The translations under genes were made by a program, and so were the position numbers. The notes beneath the pieces were generated by a model. That model did not search any database, was not told where the DNA came from, and saw only the letters and a program-made list of their open reading frames with translations. Below, one piece after another: positions 35,969-43,961 of a stretch of 53,476 nucleotides of DNA. The number at the start of each line of letters is the position of its first letter. Position 1 is the stretch's first letter. Source of the DNA: Bacillota bacterium (lineage in GTDB: Bacteria; Bacillota; Clostridia; Christensenellales; Aristaeellaceae); contig JAEYOV010000028.1 in the NCBI GenBank assembly GCA_023411395.1, forward strand, positions 1 to 53,476. Direction: 5' to 3'.

Positions 35969-36077
35969 ATTATAGCACAGCATACCACCCCCCTGTGGCA
36001 AAAGTATGTCTTTTGCATTTGATCCCCTTTTTTGCGATGCCACGGAATCTCTTTTGAAAAAACAAACTTTTGCCACA
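35969..36077. promoter_or_regulatory. Divergent promoter region with mirrored 12-bp motifs
   Basis: ACTTTTGCCACA reads toward the plus gene at 36066-36077 and its exact complement TGTGGCAAAAGT reads at 35994-36005, so each gene sees the motif in the same orientation. The match extends to 21 of 24 positions. The minus promoter has TATAAT (35974-35969) but no good -35 box; the motif sits at that place, as expected for an activator site. Within the left copy GCAAAAG-N5-CTTTTGC is itself symmetric. Confidence 0.7.
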
Positions 36078-36139
36078 ATCGCAAGATAACATAAAGCCAC
36101 AGCAAGGGATGCTGCACAAAAAGAAAGAGGTGATCCTTC

Positions 36140-36751
36140 ATGAAGACCACAAAGATGCTGGTCACCGCGCTGGCCCTGATCCTGGCCCTGACAATCCCCG
36201 CCCTGACCCTGGCCGAAGACACGGCCGCAGCCGGCAAAACCTATACCGTTGAGGAAATGCTCACCCTGGCCCTTCAAAACGAATACGCGGTCCAAGCACA
36301 ATACACAGCCATGGCCGACGCCTTCCAGGCGAAGACCCGTATGAACGGCCCCTTCAGGGCGGGAAGCTGCCATGTGGCCACACTGACGGCGCTCCTTGAG
36401 GCTTATGGGTTTGCGGTGCCGGAGAACACGGCCGCAGCCAAGGCCCCCGCCACGTGGGAGGAAGCCTATGAAGCCGCCGCAAAGCTGGAAACGCAAAGCA
36501 TCGATCTGTATGATTCCTTCCTGGCCCAGGAAGATCTGCCCGAGAGCCTGCGGACCGTTTTTACCGCGCTCAAAGGCGCATCCCAGAACCATCTCAATGC
36601 CTGCCTTCGTGTCACGCAGCGCAACGGCTCCGGCCGTGGCACCATGATGAACCGGGGGATGTCCAACCGGGGCCGCAGAGGCGCAATGCAGCGGAATGGC
36701 AATGCGTGCCCCATCTGCGGCGGCAGCTATGCCCAACAGCCCAACGACTGA
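36140..36751 (+). CDS. Secreted ferritin-like (DUF2202-type) protein with CxxC tail
   Basis: This 203-aa exported protein has a signal peptide (1-25, cut after TLA) and a four-helix ferritin-like domain (about 35-155). Helix one is LTLALQNEYAVQAQYTAMADAF, a later helix has KLETQSIDLYDSFLA and the last KGASQNHLNACLRV, giving the E/H residues usual in such bundles. A Gly/Arg/Met-rich linker (RGTMMNRGMSNRGRRGAMQ) and a lone CPICGG knuckle, as in half a rubredoxin, end the chain. The signal sequence shows no lipobox cysteine. Divergent to an OmpR-type two-component system with shared motifs, it may be an accessory sensor or stress target. Metal or redox role is inferred. Confidence 0.75.
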   Translation: MKTTKMLVTALALILALTIPALTLAEDTAAAGKTYTVEEMLTLALQNEYAVQAQYTAMADAFQAKTRMNGPFRAGSCHVATLTALLEAYGFAVPENTAAAKAPATWEEAYEAAAKLETQSIDLYDSFLAQEDLPESLRTVFTALKGASQNHLNACLRVTQRNGSGRGTMMNRGMSNRGRRGAMQRNGNACPICGGSYAQQPND

Positions 36752-36951
36752 GCAGCCGGCTGTACGGATCAACCGGCACATGCCATGAGCGGCAAAGCCC
36801 TCCTGAAGCCAACGGCCAGGAGGGCTTCCCTTGTTCTCCGGCTATGTTTGAACCTCCTCCTTTCCTGGTATAATACATATAGTACATTTCCAAAAAGCGA
36901 ATCCATTGGCAATGCATGGCCTGGCATCAGGCGCAGACAGGAGGCTTAACC

Positions 36952-37452
36952 ATGGCAGGCAGGATAGCAAAAATCGTTCCCAACCTGTGGTTTGCCGCCC
37001 AGGCGGAGGATGCGGCGCGTTTCTATACTTCCATATTCCCAAACTCCGGCGTGGGCAGGATCACCCGTTACGGCAAGGCGGGCCACGATATACACGGCAT
37101 GGAGGAGGGTACGGTGATGACGGTGGAATTCACGCTTGACGGGCAGGATTTTCTGGCTCTCAACGGCGGGCCCGTGTTCACGTTCAGCGAAGCCATTTCC
37201 TTCATCATCAACTGCGACACCCAGGAGGAAGCCGACTATTACTGGGATAAGCTCACCGAAGGCGGCGACCCAGACGCGCAACAGTGCGGCTGGCTCAAAG
37301 ACAAGTTCGGCGTATCCTGGCAGGTCAATCCCATTGCGATCAACGAGTTGATGAACGGCCCCGATCCCGAAAAAACGGAGCGGGTGATGGAGGCCTTGCT
37401 GCAAATGAAAAAGCTGGACATCGATGCGCTGAAGAAGGCGTACGACGGCTAA
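36952..37452 (+). CDS. VOC/PhnB-like family protein
   Basis: This 166-aa cytosolic protein of the vicinal oxygen chelate superfamily resembles PhnB/3-demethylubiquinone methyltransferase-like entries: IVPNLWFAAQAEDAARFYTSIFPNS, TVEFTLDGQDFLALNGGP, and GWLKDKFGVSWQVNP with the family tail. The chosen ATG at 36952 has AGGAGG seven bases before it; an in-frame ATG 12 codons earlier does not. The family includes metal-dependent isomerases, lyases and resistance proteins, and no substrate is identifiable. It stands alone before a strong terminator. Confidence 0.9.
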   Translation: MAGRIAKIVPNLWFAAQAEDAARFYTSIFPNSGVGRITRYGKAGHDIHGMEEGTVMTVEFTLDGQDFLALNGGPVFTFSEAISFIINCDTQEEADYYWDKLTEGGDPDAQQCGWLKDKFGVSWQVNPIAINELMNGPDPEKTERVMEALLQMKKLDIDALKKAYDG

Positions 37453-37476
37453 AACAGCGGCCTTCACACATAAATT

Positions 37477-37509
37477 CCGGGACAGCCGCGCGGCGGCCGT
37501 CCCGGTTTG
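37477..37509. terminator. Terminator after the VOC gene
   Basis: CCGGGAC (37477-37483) pairs with GTCCCGG (37499-37505) and the stem continues through GCCGC/GCGGC; a short T tail follows on the plus strand. It also lies just past the stop of the minus-strand gene at 37541. Confidence 0.75.
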
Positions 37510-37540
37510 TGGAATGTTCTTTTCATCCGCCCCTTGTTCA

Positions 37541-38095
37541 TCAGGTGGCAACTGCGAGCACGCTGAGAACGGCATTGTTGATCGTGGCGCCCGGCGTAAT
37601 ATCCACGATGGAGTTCGTAGACAGGTTCACCGAGTAGGTGTAATAGCCTTCCGGCACATTCGCATCCATGAACTGGAAGCTGAAGGCTTCCGACTCCAAT
37701 ACGACGACTGTTGTGGCGAACGTGTAGGTGGAGCCGACATTCAACGGAGCACCATTATTGTACACACGCTGGATCTGGAAGTTCAGCGTAACGGAGATCC
37801 CCAGGGGCAGGCTAATGTTGCTGGTGAATGTCAGCAGGGTGTTTGTATTGCCCATTCCGGTGGTGTCAATCGAGGTGGACACCACATTGATGGGGCTGGA
37901 CAGCAGCGTCGTGATGAGGGGCAGGGGGCCGGCGCCGCCGGTGGAAGCATTGAGGGCGACCTGCCTGTCGCACACGGGCTTCTGCCACTTACCGTACGAA
38001 TCGTTCTGCGCCACCAGATCGGTACTGTTATCGGCATAGCCGTTGGTGTCATATCCCATAGCGGGGTAGTACCCGTTGCATTTATCTACGATCAT
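37541..38095 (-). CDS. Beta-rich hypothetical protein
   Basis: I do not recognise this 184-aa protein. It has no signal peptide or membrane helix and is rich in Asn, Thr, Ser and Val. The N-terminus (VDKCNGYYPAMGYDTNGYAD) has two cysteines (Cys6, Cys42). The rest alternates short strands, ending VLAVAT, which resembles a jelly-roll such as those on spore surfaces. The ribosome site AAGGTG lies about nine bases before the ATG. It is upstream of nothing obvious and is flanked by a terminator and an Lgt-like gene, so it is probably monocistronic. A spore-coat or exosporium role is one guess, without direct support. Confidence 0.65.
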   Translation of the reverse strand: MIVDKCNGYYPAMGYDTNGYADNSTDLVAQNDSYGKWQKPVCDRQVALNASTGGAGPLPLITTLLSSPINVVSTSIDTTGMGNTNTLLTFTSNISLPLGISVTLNFQIQRVYNNGAPLNVGSTYTFATTVVVLESEAFSFQFMDANVPEGYYTYSVNLSTNSIVDITPGATINNAVLSVLAVAT

Positions 38096-38196
38096 AAAGA
38101 CATCACCTTACTTAGATTTGGAGACCCTCTCCGCTTCATACTATTCTGTCTTTATGATTATGTGTTTCCATGCGCGGGCGCCTTTTTGTTCCTGTT

Positions 38197-38994
38197 TCAT
38201 GCGGAGGGAGCCGATTTCCCGCTTTCCATCGTTTTCCCGGCCCGTGCCCGGCAAATGCAAAGAACAGCCGCGCCGGAAAACATCAAAAGGCTCACCCATT
38301 GCGAAGTGGACAAATCCAATAGATGGCCCCGGATGGCGTCATACCGCAGATACTCCAGTAAAAACCGCAAAAGGGAATACATCATCAAATACAGCAAAAG
38401 GCCCGCCGCAGGACGGCGCTTTTTTTGAAAGAACAAAAGAAGAAGAACGCACACCGCAATATTCGCCCCGGCCTCCAGCAATTGCACCGGCAGCAGGGGC
38501 TGCCCCGCCGGCGCGTCCGATAACGGATGCAAAAAAGCAATGCCCAAAGGCGGCGGAGCAGGTATCCCATAACAGCAGCCTGCGCAAAAGCAGCCCAGCC
38601 GTCCAAAGGCATGGGCCAACGGCAGCGCGGGCACAATGGCCGGTTCATACGTCCACAGCGATACCCTGGCAATCCTGCTTCCCAGATATGAGCCGGCGCC
38701 GCCGCCTATCAGCCCGCCGTAAAACACCGCGCCGCCCATCAAAAGCCCGAATTGGCCTTCACGCATAAGGCGGATGATCTCCTGCACAGGATAGGTGACA
38801 AGCATGTACATCACACCGGCCCCGAAGAGCCCCAAGCCTACCGTGCAGGCGGCGATGATGGCAAACGGCTCCCAGGCGAGCTTTGCCCTTGTCAAGCGTA
38901 CAACAGCCAGGAGGCAGGCAAGCACCATGCCCGCCGCCATCGAAAGGCCGTAGGAGGGAATCATTCTTCCGAACAGATTCACAAACGGCATCAT
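38197..38994 (-). CDS. Prolipoprotein diacylglyceryl transferase-like membrane protein
   Basis: This 265-aa polytopic protein has the Lgt fold: an N-terminal helix, FYGGLIGGGAGSYLGSR, the central HAFGRLGCFCAGCCYG and late LLPVQLLEAGAN and RFLLEYLRYD motifs. Lgt adds diacylglycerol to the lipobox cysteine. In canonical Lgt the centre reads GRxGNF; here the Asn is replaced by Cys and several more cysteines follow, as in a divergent subgroup whose activity is less certain. Start 38994 has GGAGG ten bases away; an ORF extension to 39063 has no ribosome site. It may be a paralogue with another lipid-transfer role. Confidence 0.8.
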   Translation of the reverse strand: MMPFVNLFGRMIPSYGLSMAAGMVLACLLAVVRLTRAKLAWEPFAIIAACTVGLGLFGAGVMYMLVTYPVQEIIRLMREGQFGLLMGGAVFYGGLIGGGAGSYLGSRIARVSLWTYEPAIVPALPLAHAFGRLGCFCAGCCYGIPAPPPLGIAFLHPLSDAPAGQPLLPVQLLEAGANIAVCVLLLLFFQKKRRPAAGLLLYLMMYSLLRFLLEYLRYDAIRGHLLDLSTSQWVSLLMFSGAAVLCICRARAGKTMESGKSAPSA

Positions 38995-39096
38995 CGCTGC
39001 CTTCCCTCCTTTCATGCGGTCCATTTTCTTTGAATAAACAGAATGGTTCACCGCTATGGGCAAACCATTCTGTTGCTGTGTCCCAAGTCCGCAGGC

Positions 39097-39348
39097 TTAC
39101 CGGATGGAGGACATAACGCCGGCAACGCATGCCGCGCATGCCACGTACAGGATAATGCTCAAGATGAAGCCAATAATCGAGCAGACCAAACCGGCCGTCG
39201 CAATACCGGCCTTTTCGGGAACCTTGCGCCCAGCCGCACCCAGAATGATACCGATCAAGCCTACGATTGCACCTACCCATTGGAAACCAGCGCCAAAAAG
39301 ACCAAACAACAAGGAAATGATACCCAGAACCAATGCTGCTACACCCAA
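39097..39348 (-). CDS. Small DUF4190-like membrane protein
   Basis: This 83-aa protein has two hydrophobic blocks (about 1-35 and 48-80) with glycine-rich VGLIGIILGAAGRK between them, the layout of DUF4190 proteins. It starts with TTG, with GGAGG eight bases before. A strong promoter lies on the minus strand at 39414-39441, so it is expressed independently and may run on into the Lgt-like gene about 100 bases downstream. Function unknown. Confidence 0.75.
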   Translation of the reverse strand: MGVAALVLGIISLLFGLFGAGFQWVGAIVGLIGIILGAAGRKVPEKAGIATAGLVCSIIGFILSIILYVACAACVAGVMSSIR

Positions 39349-39667
39349 AAGAATACCCTCCCTTTCTGCCCTTTATGAGATATTTAGGTGACCTATCCAT
39401 CCAATTCAAATACATTATAATCCAATTCATCCATATGTCAACCGGAAAAGAAACAAAATACCACATTATTCAACAATATTTTCGATATCTGCAGCGGTAT
39501 CTTTTTCGGGCAGCATTGGTTTTTGTACATCATCCCGGCTCCGGCAATGTGCCGGGCTGGGAGGAAAACAGGGCGCATTGAGCGAATGGAATAACAGCGT
39601 TTTTGCCGTGCGGGATTCTCTTCTACTTCATTTCAGAAGCCCCCGGCAGCAGAAGGAGAGGATTGTC
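39349..39667. other. Intergenic region holding the promoter of the DUF4190-like gene
   Basis: Divergent spacer of 319 bases. On the minus strand TTGACA (39441-39436) and TATAAT (39419-39414) are 16 bases apart, a perfect promoter. Toward the plus gene only the ribosome site GAAGGAG near 39655 is clear; I see no gene here. Confidence 0.65.
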
Positions 39668-41035
39668 ATGCCTGTGGCCATCGGCTATGACGCGAACCAA
39701 AAGCTGCGCCTGTCGGGCCTTCATTGCGATTGTTCCTGCAGCCATCAAAAGCCCGCCCAGGACATTTATGTGGGTACAAACCTTATATCAAACTTGCCGG
39801 ATTATATCCGGGCGCGGAATCTGGGCACAAGCTGCGTGCTGGTGGCCGACAACAACACATATGAGATCGCCGGGCGCAGGGTGGAGCAAACCCTGAATCA
39901 GGCCGGATTTTCGGTGATCCCCTGCGTCATCCGCCGGGAGCATGCCATGGACCCGGATGAACGGGCCTGCGGCGAGGTGCTTTTGTCCATCCAGCCGGAA
40001 ACGCAGTTTCTGGTAAGCGTCGGCTCCGGTTCCATCACCGATACCACCCGCATAGGCGCCACGCGTACCGGGCTGCCTTTTGTGAGCGTAGGCACCGCCC
40101 CCTCCATGGACGGGTACACCTCCGTGGTGGCGCCGCTTTTACTGCGCGGCGTCAAAATCCACCGGGCCGGCGTATGCCCGGAGATCATTGTCTGTGACCT
40201 TGACATCCTGCGCACCGCGCCCCTGTCCATGGTGCAATCCGGCGTGGGGGATGTGCTGGGCAAGTATATCGCAAGGGCGGATTGGATGATCGGCAGCATC
40301 ATAAACGGCGAGCCCTACTGCCCGGTATGCGGGCAGATCGTGCTGGACGCGGTGAACAAGCTGATGGAAAACGTGGGTGAGATCCTGAAAAGGACGGAAA
40401 AGGGCATCCGCATCCTCATCGAGGCGCTGCTGCTTTCCGGCGTCACCATCATGATCGTGGGCCATACCAGGGCTGTGGCCTCCGTGGAGCATAATATCGC
40501 CCATTACTGGGAAATGATGCAGCTGCAAAGGGGAAACCTCCCGCCTGCCCACGGCGCTTCCGTCGGCGTGGCCACGCTGCTTTGCTGGCCTTTGTTCCTG
40601 CGCTTTGCCAAGGAGGATTTAAGCCGCCTGGACCTTCAAAAAATAGAAGCCCGGCGCATCAGCCGGGAAGAGCGGGAAAAATGGCTCCGCTTCGCCTATG
40701 GGCAGGAGGCCGCAAACGCCATCATCAAGGACAATCCCGGTGACTTTTTATCTTGGGAGGAGCAATTGCGGCGCATCCAGACGGCACAGGCGAACTTTGC
40801 GCAATTGCGGGATGTCATTTGGGAGCTGCCCTCCTTTGAGCGTATCCAAAATGCCATGCGGGAACTGGGCGCACCCATGACGCCCGCGGAAATGATCATT
40901 GATACGCCGCTTCTGAACGTATCCATGCACTGCGCCAAGGATTACCGCACCCGTTATACGCTGTTCAAGCTCATCGACGAATGCGGGCTGATGGAGGAAT
41001 ATCTCAAGGACTATCCGCTGCCGGAAGCCTTTTAG
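39668..41035 (+). CDS. sn-glycerol-1-phosphate dehydrogenase (AraM/EgsA-like)
   Basis: This 455-aa cytosolic NAD(P)-dependent enzyme interconverts dihydroxyacetone phosphate and glycerol-1-phosphate, the backbone stereoisomer used in archaeal lipids and some Bacillota. Signature pieces are SVGSGSITDTTRIGATRTGLPFVSVGTAPSMDGYTS for nucleotide binding, and metal-binding histidines in VGHTRAVASVEHNIAHYWE and LPPAHGASVGVATLL. It is longer than AraM (about 390 aa). The N-terminal CDCSCSH segment is unusual. The ATG at 39668 with GGAG is preferred to an in-frame ATG 30 codons upstream. It stands alone and converges on a YczE-like gene. Confidence 0.88.
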   Translation: MPVAIGYDANQKLRLSGLHCDCSCSHQKPAQDIYVGTNLISNLPDYIRARNLGTSCVLVADNNTYEIAGRRVEQTLNQAGFSVIPCVIRREHAMDPDERACGEVLLSIQPETQFLVSVGSGSITDTTRIGATRTGLPFVSVGTAPSMDGYTSVVAPLLLRGVKIHRAGVCPEIIVCDLDILRTAPLSMVQSGVGDVLGKYIARADWMIGSIINGEPYCPVCGQIVLDAVNKLMENVGEILKRTEKGIRILIEALLLSGVTIMIVGHTRAVASVEHNIAHYWEMMQLQRGNLPPAHGASVGVATLLCWPLFLRFAKEDLSRLDLQKIEARRISREEREKWLRFAYGQEAANAIIKDNPGDFLSWEEQLRRIQTAQANFAQLRDVIWELPSFERIQNAMRELGAPMTPAEMIIDTPLLNVSMHCAKDYRTRYTLFKLIDECGLMEEYLKDYPLPEAF

Positions 41036-41044
41036 CGGCGGCCA

Positions 41045-41701
41045 TTACGGTATCCGCATGGCGGGAATATTGTCCAGCATGCGCGCCAGATGCTTGCGCG
41101 TCCATTGAATGGTGGGTCCGTTGGTAACGGCGGAGATAAAGGTGCCCAGCCCGACGCCCTCCAGGCTGCCGTACAGCACAAAGGAAAGGCCCACCCCCAC
41201 CGTCAATACCACAATGTCAAAGCTCAGCTTGACCTTGCGTATGCTTAAGTTCTTGTAATGGCTTACTTCCCGGAGGAAAAGATCAAAGGGCGGTATGGGC
41301 AGCCGCGTCAGCATCATCGCCCCCACGCCGCAGCATACGATCACGTATCCCGCCAGGTAATACAGCGCCCGCAAAAGCAGCGTATCGGCAGGCAGCCCCT
41401 TAAGGCAGAAGGAGAAAAAATCAATCAGATATCCCGCCGCCACAGAGGACAGGAAAGAAGCCAGATAATCCACCTTGACCCGGCGTACGATGACGATCAG
41501 CGACACCATCACCAGACCCTGAACGATGTAGGTCCACACACCAAAACTGAAAAACAGCCATTTCCGGCTGACCACATACGCCAGGGAGGAGGCCACCGCT
41601 GTCCCCATGGCGCTTTTTACATACAGCGCCATACCGAACGCCACAAAGATAATCCCCACAATGTATCCGAACAAATCCCTTGGGGCAGGCTTCTTGAGCA
41701 T
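41045..41701 (-). CDS. YczE/YitT-like integral membrane protein
   Basis: This 218-aa protein has five to six membrane helices (about 10-32, 46-66, 75-98, 103-125, 160-182). It has the YczE/DUF6198 style N-terminus FGYIVGIIFVAFGMALYVKSAMGTAVASSLAYVVS and the interior CCGVGAMMLTRLPIPPFDLFLRE. Related proteins are called YczE or DUF6198, with no established role. It converges on the glycerol-1-phosphate dehydrogenase gene with nine bases between stops. Its start has AAGGAAG upstream. No function is assignable. Confidence 0.8.
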   Translation of the reverse strand: MLKKPAPRDLFGYIVGIIFVAFGMALYVKSAMGTAVASSLAYVVSRKWLFFSFGVWTYIVQGLVMVSLIVIVRRVKVDYLASFLSSVAAGYLIDFFSFCLKGLPADTLLLRALYYLAGYVIVCCGVGAMMLTRLPIPPFDLFLREVSHYKNLSIRKVKLSFDIVVLTVGVGLSFVLYGSLEGVGLGTFISAVTNGPTIQWTRKHLARMLDNIPAMRIP

Positions 41702-41874
41702 GTCTTATAACTTCCTTGCATTAAAACTTTTCTTTCTCCCGGACGGCCGGCGGCGCTTGCCCGGAAGAGGAATCGCCTGTACAGTATACAGGGAGGCCCG
41801 CCTTTTCGCAACAGAATATACCTTTTTCTGCCATGCGAACCTTGTTTCTTTCGTGCATTTTTCCCTTCGCCGCC

Positions 41875-41903
41875 TTGACAGAGGGAAGCGCCTTCCGTAT
41901 ACT
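41875..41903 (+). promoter_or_regulatory. Promoter of the aconitase gene
   Basis: TTGACA (41875-41880) and TATACT (41898-41903) with a 17-base spacer. About 80 bases upstream CCTGTA-N5-TACAGG (41776-41792) is an inverted repeat that could be a regulator site. Confidence 0.78.
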
Positions 41904-41958
41904 GCAACCATTATCCCTGTATCCAAAAAGCAGGATCACATGCGCAATGGAGGGCATT

Positions 41959-43890
41959 ATGAACCTGACGCAAAAAATACTCGCGGCCCATCTTGTGTCC
42001 GGAGACCTTATCCCCGGCCGGGAGATCGCCATCAAAATCGACCAGACGCTGACCCAGGATTCCACGGGTACCATGGCGTACCTGCAGTTTGAGGCCATGG
42101 GCGTGAAGCGCGTTCGCACCAGGAAATCCGTGGCGTATATCGACCACAACACGCTGCAGACAGGCTTTGAAAACGCCGACGACCACAAATACATTCAAAC
42201 CGTAACACAAAAGCACGGCATTTATTGCTCCAAGCCGGGCAACGGCATCTGCCACCAGGTACACCTGGAGCGCTTTGGCATCCCCGGCCAGACGCTGTTG
42301 GGCAGTGACAGCCACACCCCCACCTGCGGCGGGCTGGGCATGATCGCCATAGGGGCCGGCGGGCTAGATGTGGCGGTGGCCATGGGCGGCGGCGCTTACT
42401 ACGTCAGTTGCCCCAAGGTATTGGGCGTACAGCTAACTGGCAAGCTTCCGCCATATGTCGCCGCCAAGGACATCATCCTGGAAGTGCTGCGCCATCTTAC
42501 GGTAAAGGGCGGCGTAGGCAAGGTGCTGGAGTATACGGGAGAAGGCGTTTTGTCGCTCTCCGTGCCGGAGCGGTCCACCATCGCCAACATGGGGGCAGAG
42601 CTTGGCGCAACCACATCCATCTTCCCCAGCGATGAAATCACACGCGCATTTTTGCGCGCCCAGGGCCGGGAAGGGGATTTCGTCCCCCTTTCCGCTGATG
42701 AGGGTGCGGTTTATGATGATATGCTTACCATCGACTTAAGCGCTTTGGAGCCTTTGGCGGCCCGGCCACACATGCCCGACAACGTGGCAACTGTCCGGGA
42801 AATCGGCCCCATTCATGTGGATCAGGTATGCATCGGTTCCTGCACCAACTCCAGTTACCTGGATATGATGCGTGTGGCCGCCATCTTAAAGGGAAACACG
42901 GTGCACCCTTCCGTATCCCTGGTAATTTCCCCCGGCAGCAAGCAGGTGTTTTCCATGCTGGCCGAAAACGGCGCGCTGGCCGATTTGATTCGTGCCGGCG
43001 CCCGCATCCTGGAGTGCGCCTGCGGCCCCTGCATCGGCATGGGTCAAAGCCCCGCCACCGACGCCGTCAGCGTACGCACCAACAACCGCAACTTCTATGC
43101 CCGCTCCGGAACAAAAAGCGCCCAGGTATACCTAACAAGCTGCGAGGTGGCTGCAGCCACCGCCATAAACGGCGTGCTCACCGACCCCAGGGAGCTTCAC
43201 GTAAATCTGGATATTTCCATGCCGGAATCATTCCTGATCAATGACAACCTCATCCTGCCCCCGGTGGAAGCAGGACAGGAGGATACAGTGGAAGTGGTGC
43301 GCGGCCCCAATATCCATCCCTTCCCCGTAAACAAACCGCTTGCGGAAAACCTGTCCGGCCCGGCGCTTATCAAAATGGAAGACAATATCACCACCGACCA
43401 CATCATGCCTTCCAACGCCAAGCTGCTGCCTTACCGCAGCAATATCCCCTACCTGGCGGATTATTGCTTAACGCCCGTTGACCCCGATTTTCCCAAGCGT
43501 GCCAAGGCGGCAGGCGGCGGCTTTTTGGTGGCGGGACAAAATTACGGCCAGGGCTCCAGCCGGGAGCACGCCGCGCTTGTCCCCCTGTATTTGCAGGTGA
43601 AGGGCATCATCGCGGCCTCCTTCGCACGCATCCACAAGGACAATCTCATCAACAACGGCATTCTGCCGCTGACGTTTGCAGATGTCTCTGATTATGAAAA
43701 AATCAGCCTGGGCGATGTGATCACCTTCCCTGATGCCAGAAAACAGCTTGAAAGCGGAGCGGAAACATTCACCCTTGTCAATGAAACAACGGGAACCAAG
43801 TTTCAGGTAACGCTACCTTTATCCATCCGCCAGCGGGGTATGCTTTTATCCGGCGGACTTTTAAACTATACAAAGGAAACAGGGGCATAA
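41959..43890 (+). CDS. Aconitate hydratase, single-chain mitochondrial/archaeal-like type
   Basis: This 643-aa Fe-S enzyme isomerises citrate to isocitrate via cis-aconitate. Three cluster cysteines are in IGSCTNSSYLD and ECACGPCIGMG. Substrate-binding motifs LGSDSHTPTCGG, GAGGLDVAVAMGGG and the swivel-domain motifs ITTDHIMPS and GQNYGQGSSREHAAL are all intact. The length is that of the compact type common in Clostridia. The ATG at 41959 has GGAGG five bases upstream; the open frame before it lies in the promoter. No citrate synthase or isocitrate dehydrogenase gene is beside it in this window. A bidirectional terminator follows. Confidence 0.95.
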   Translation: MNLTQKILAAHLVSGDLIPGREIAIKIDQTLTQDSTGTMAYLQFEAMGVKRVRTRKSVAYIDHNTLQTGFENADDHKYIQTVTQKHGIYCSKPGNGICHQVHLERFGIPGQTLLGSDSHTPTCGGLGMIAIGAGGLDVAVAMGGGAYYVSCPKVLGVQLTGKLPPYVAAKDIILEVLRHLTVKGGVGKVLEYTGEGVLSLSVPERSTIANMGAELGATTSIFPSDEITRAFLRAQGREGDFVPLSADEGAVYDDMLTIDLSALEPLAARPHMPDNVATVREIGPIHVDQVCIGSCTNSSYLDMMRVAAILKGNTVHPSVSLVISPGSKQVFSMLAENGALADLIRAGARILECACGPCIGMGQSPATDAVSVRTNNRNFYARSGTKSAQVYLTSCEVAAATAINGVLTDPRELHVNLDISMPESFLINDNLILPPVEAGQEDTVEVVRGPNIHPFPVNKPLAENLSGPALIKMEDNITTDHIMPSNAKLLPYRSNIPYLADYCLTPVDPDFPKRAKAAGGGFLVAGQNYGQGSSREHAALVPLYLQVKGIIAASFARIHKDNLINNGILPLTFADVSDYEKISLGDVITFPDARKQLESGAETFTLVNETTGTKFQVTLPLSIRQRGMLLSGGLLNYTKETGA

Positions 43891-43900
43891 GAACACTGAC

Positions 43901-43951
43901 AAAAAAGGGGCTGTCCCAACGCCTGTCAGGTGCGTTGAGACAGCCTCTTTT
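43901..43951. terminator. Bidirectional terminator between aconitase and the CHAP hydrolase
   Basis: GGCTGTC (43909-43915) pairs with GACAGCC (43939-43945), and AACGC (43918-43922) with GCGTT (43932-43936). A-rich and T-rich flanks allow termination in both directions. Confidence 0.85.
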
Positions 43952-43961
43952 ACTCAATTTT

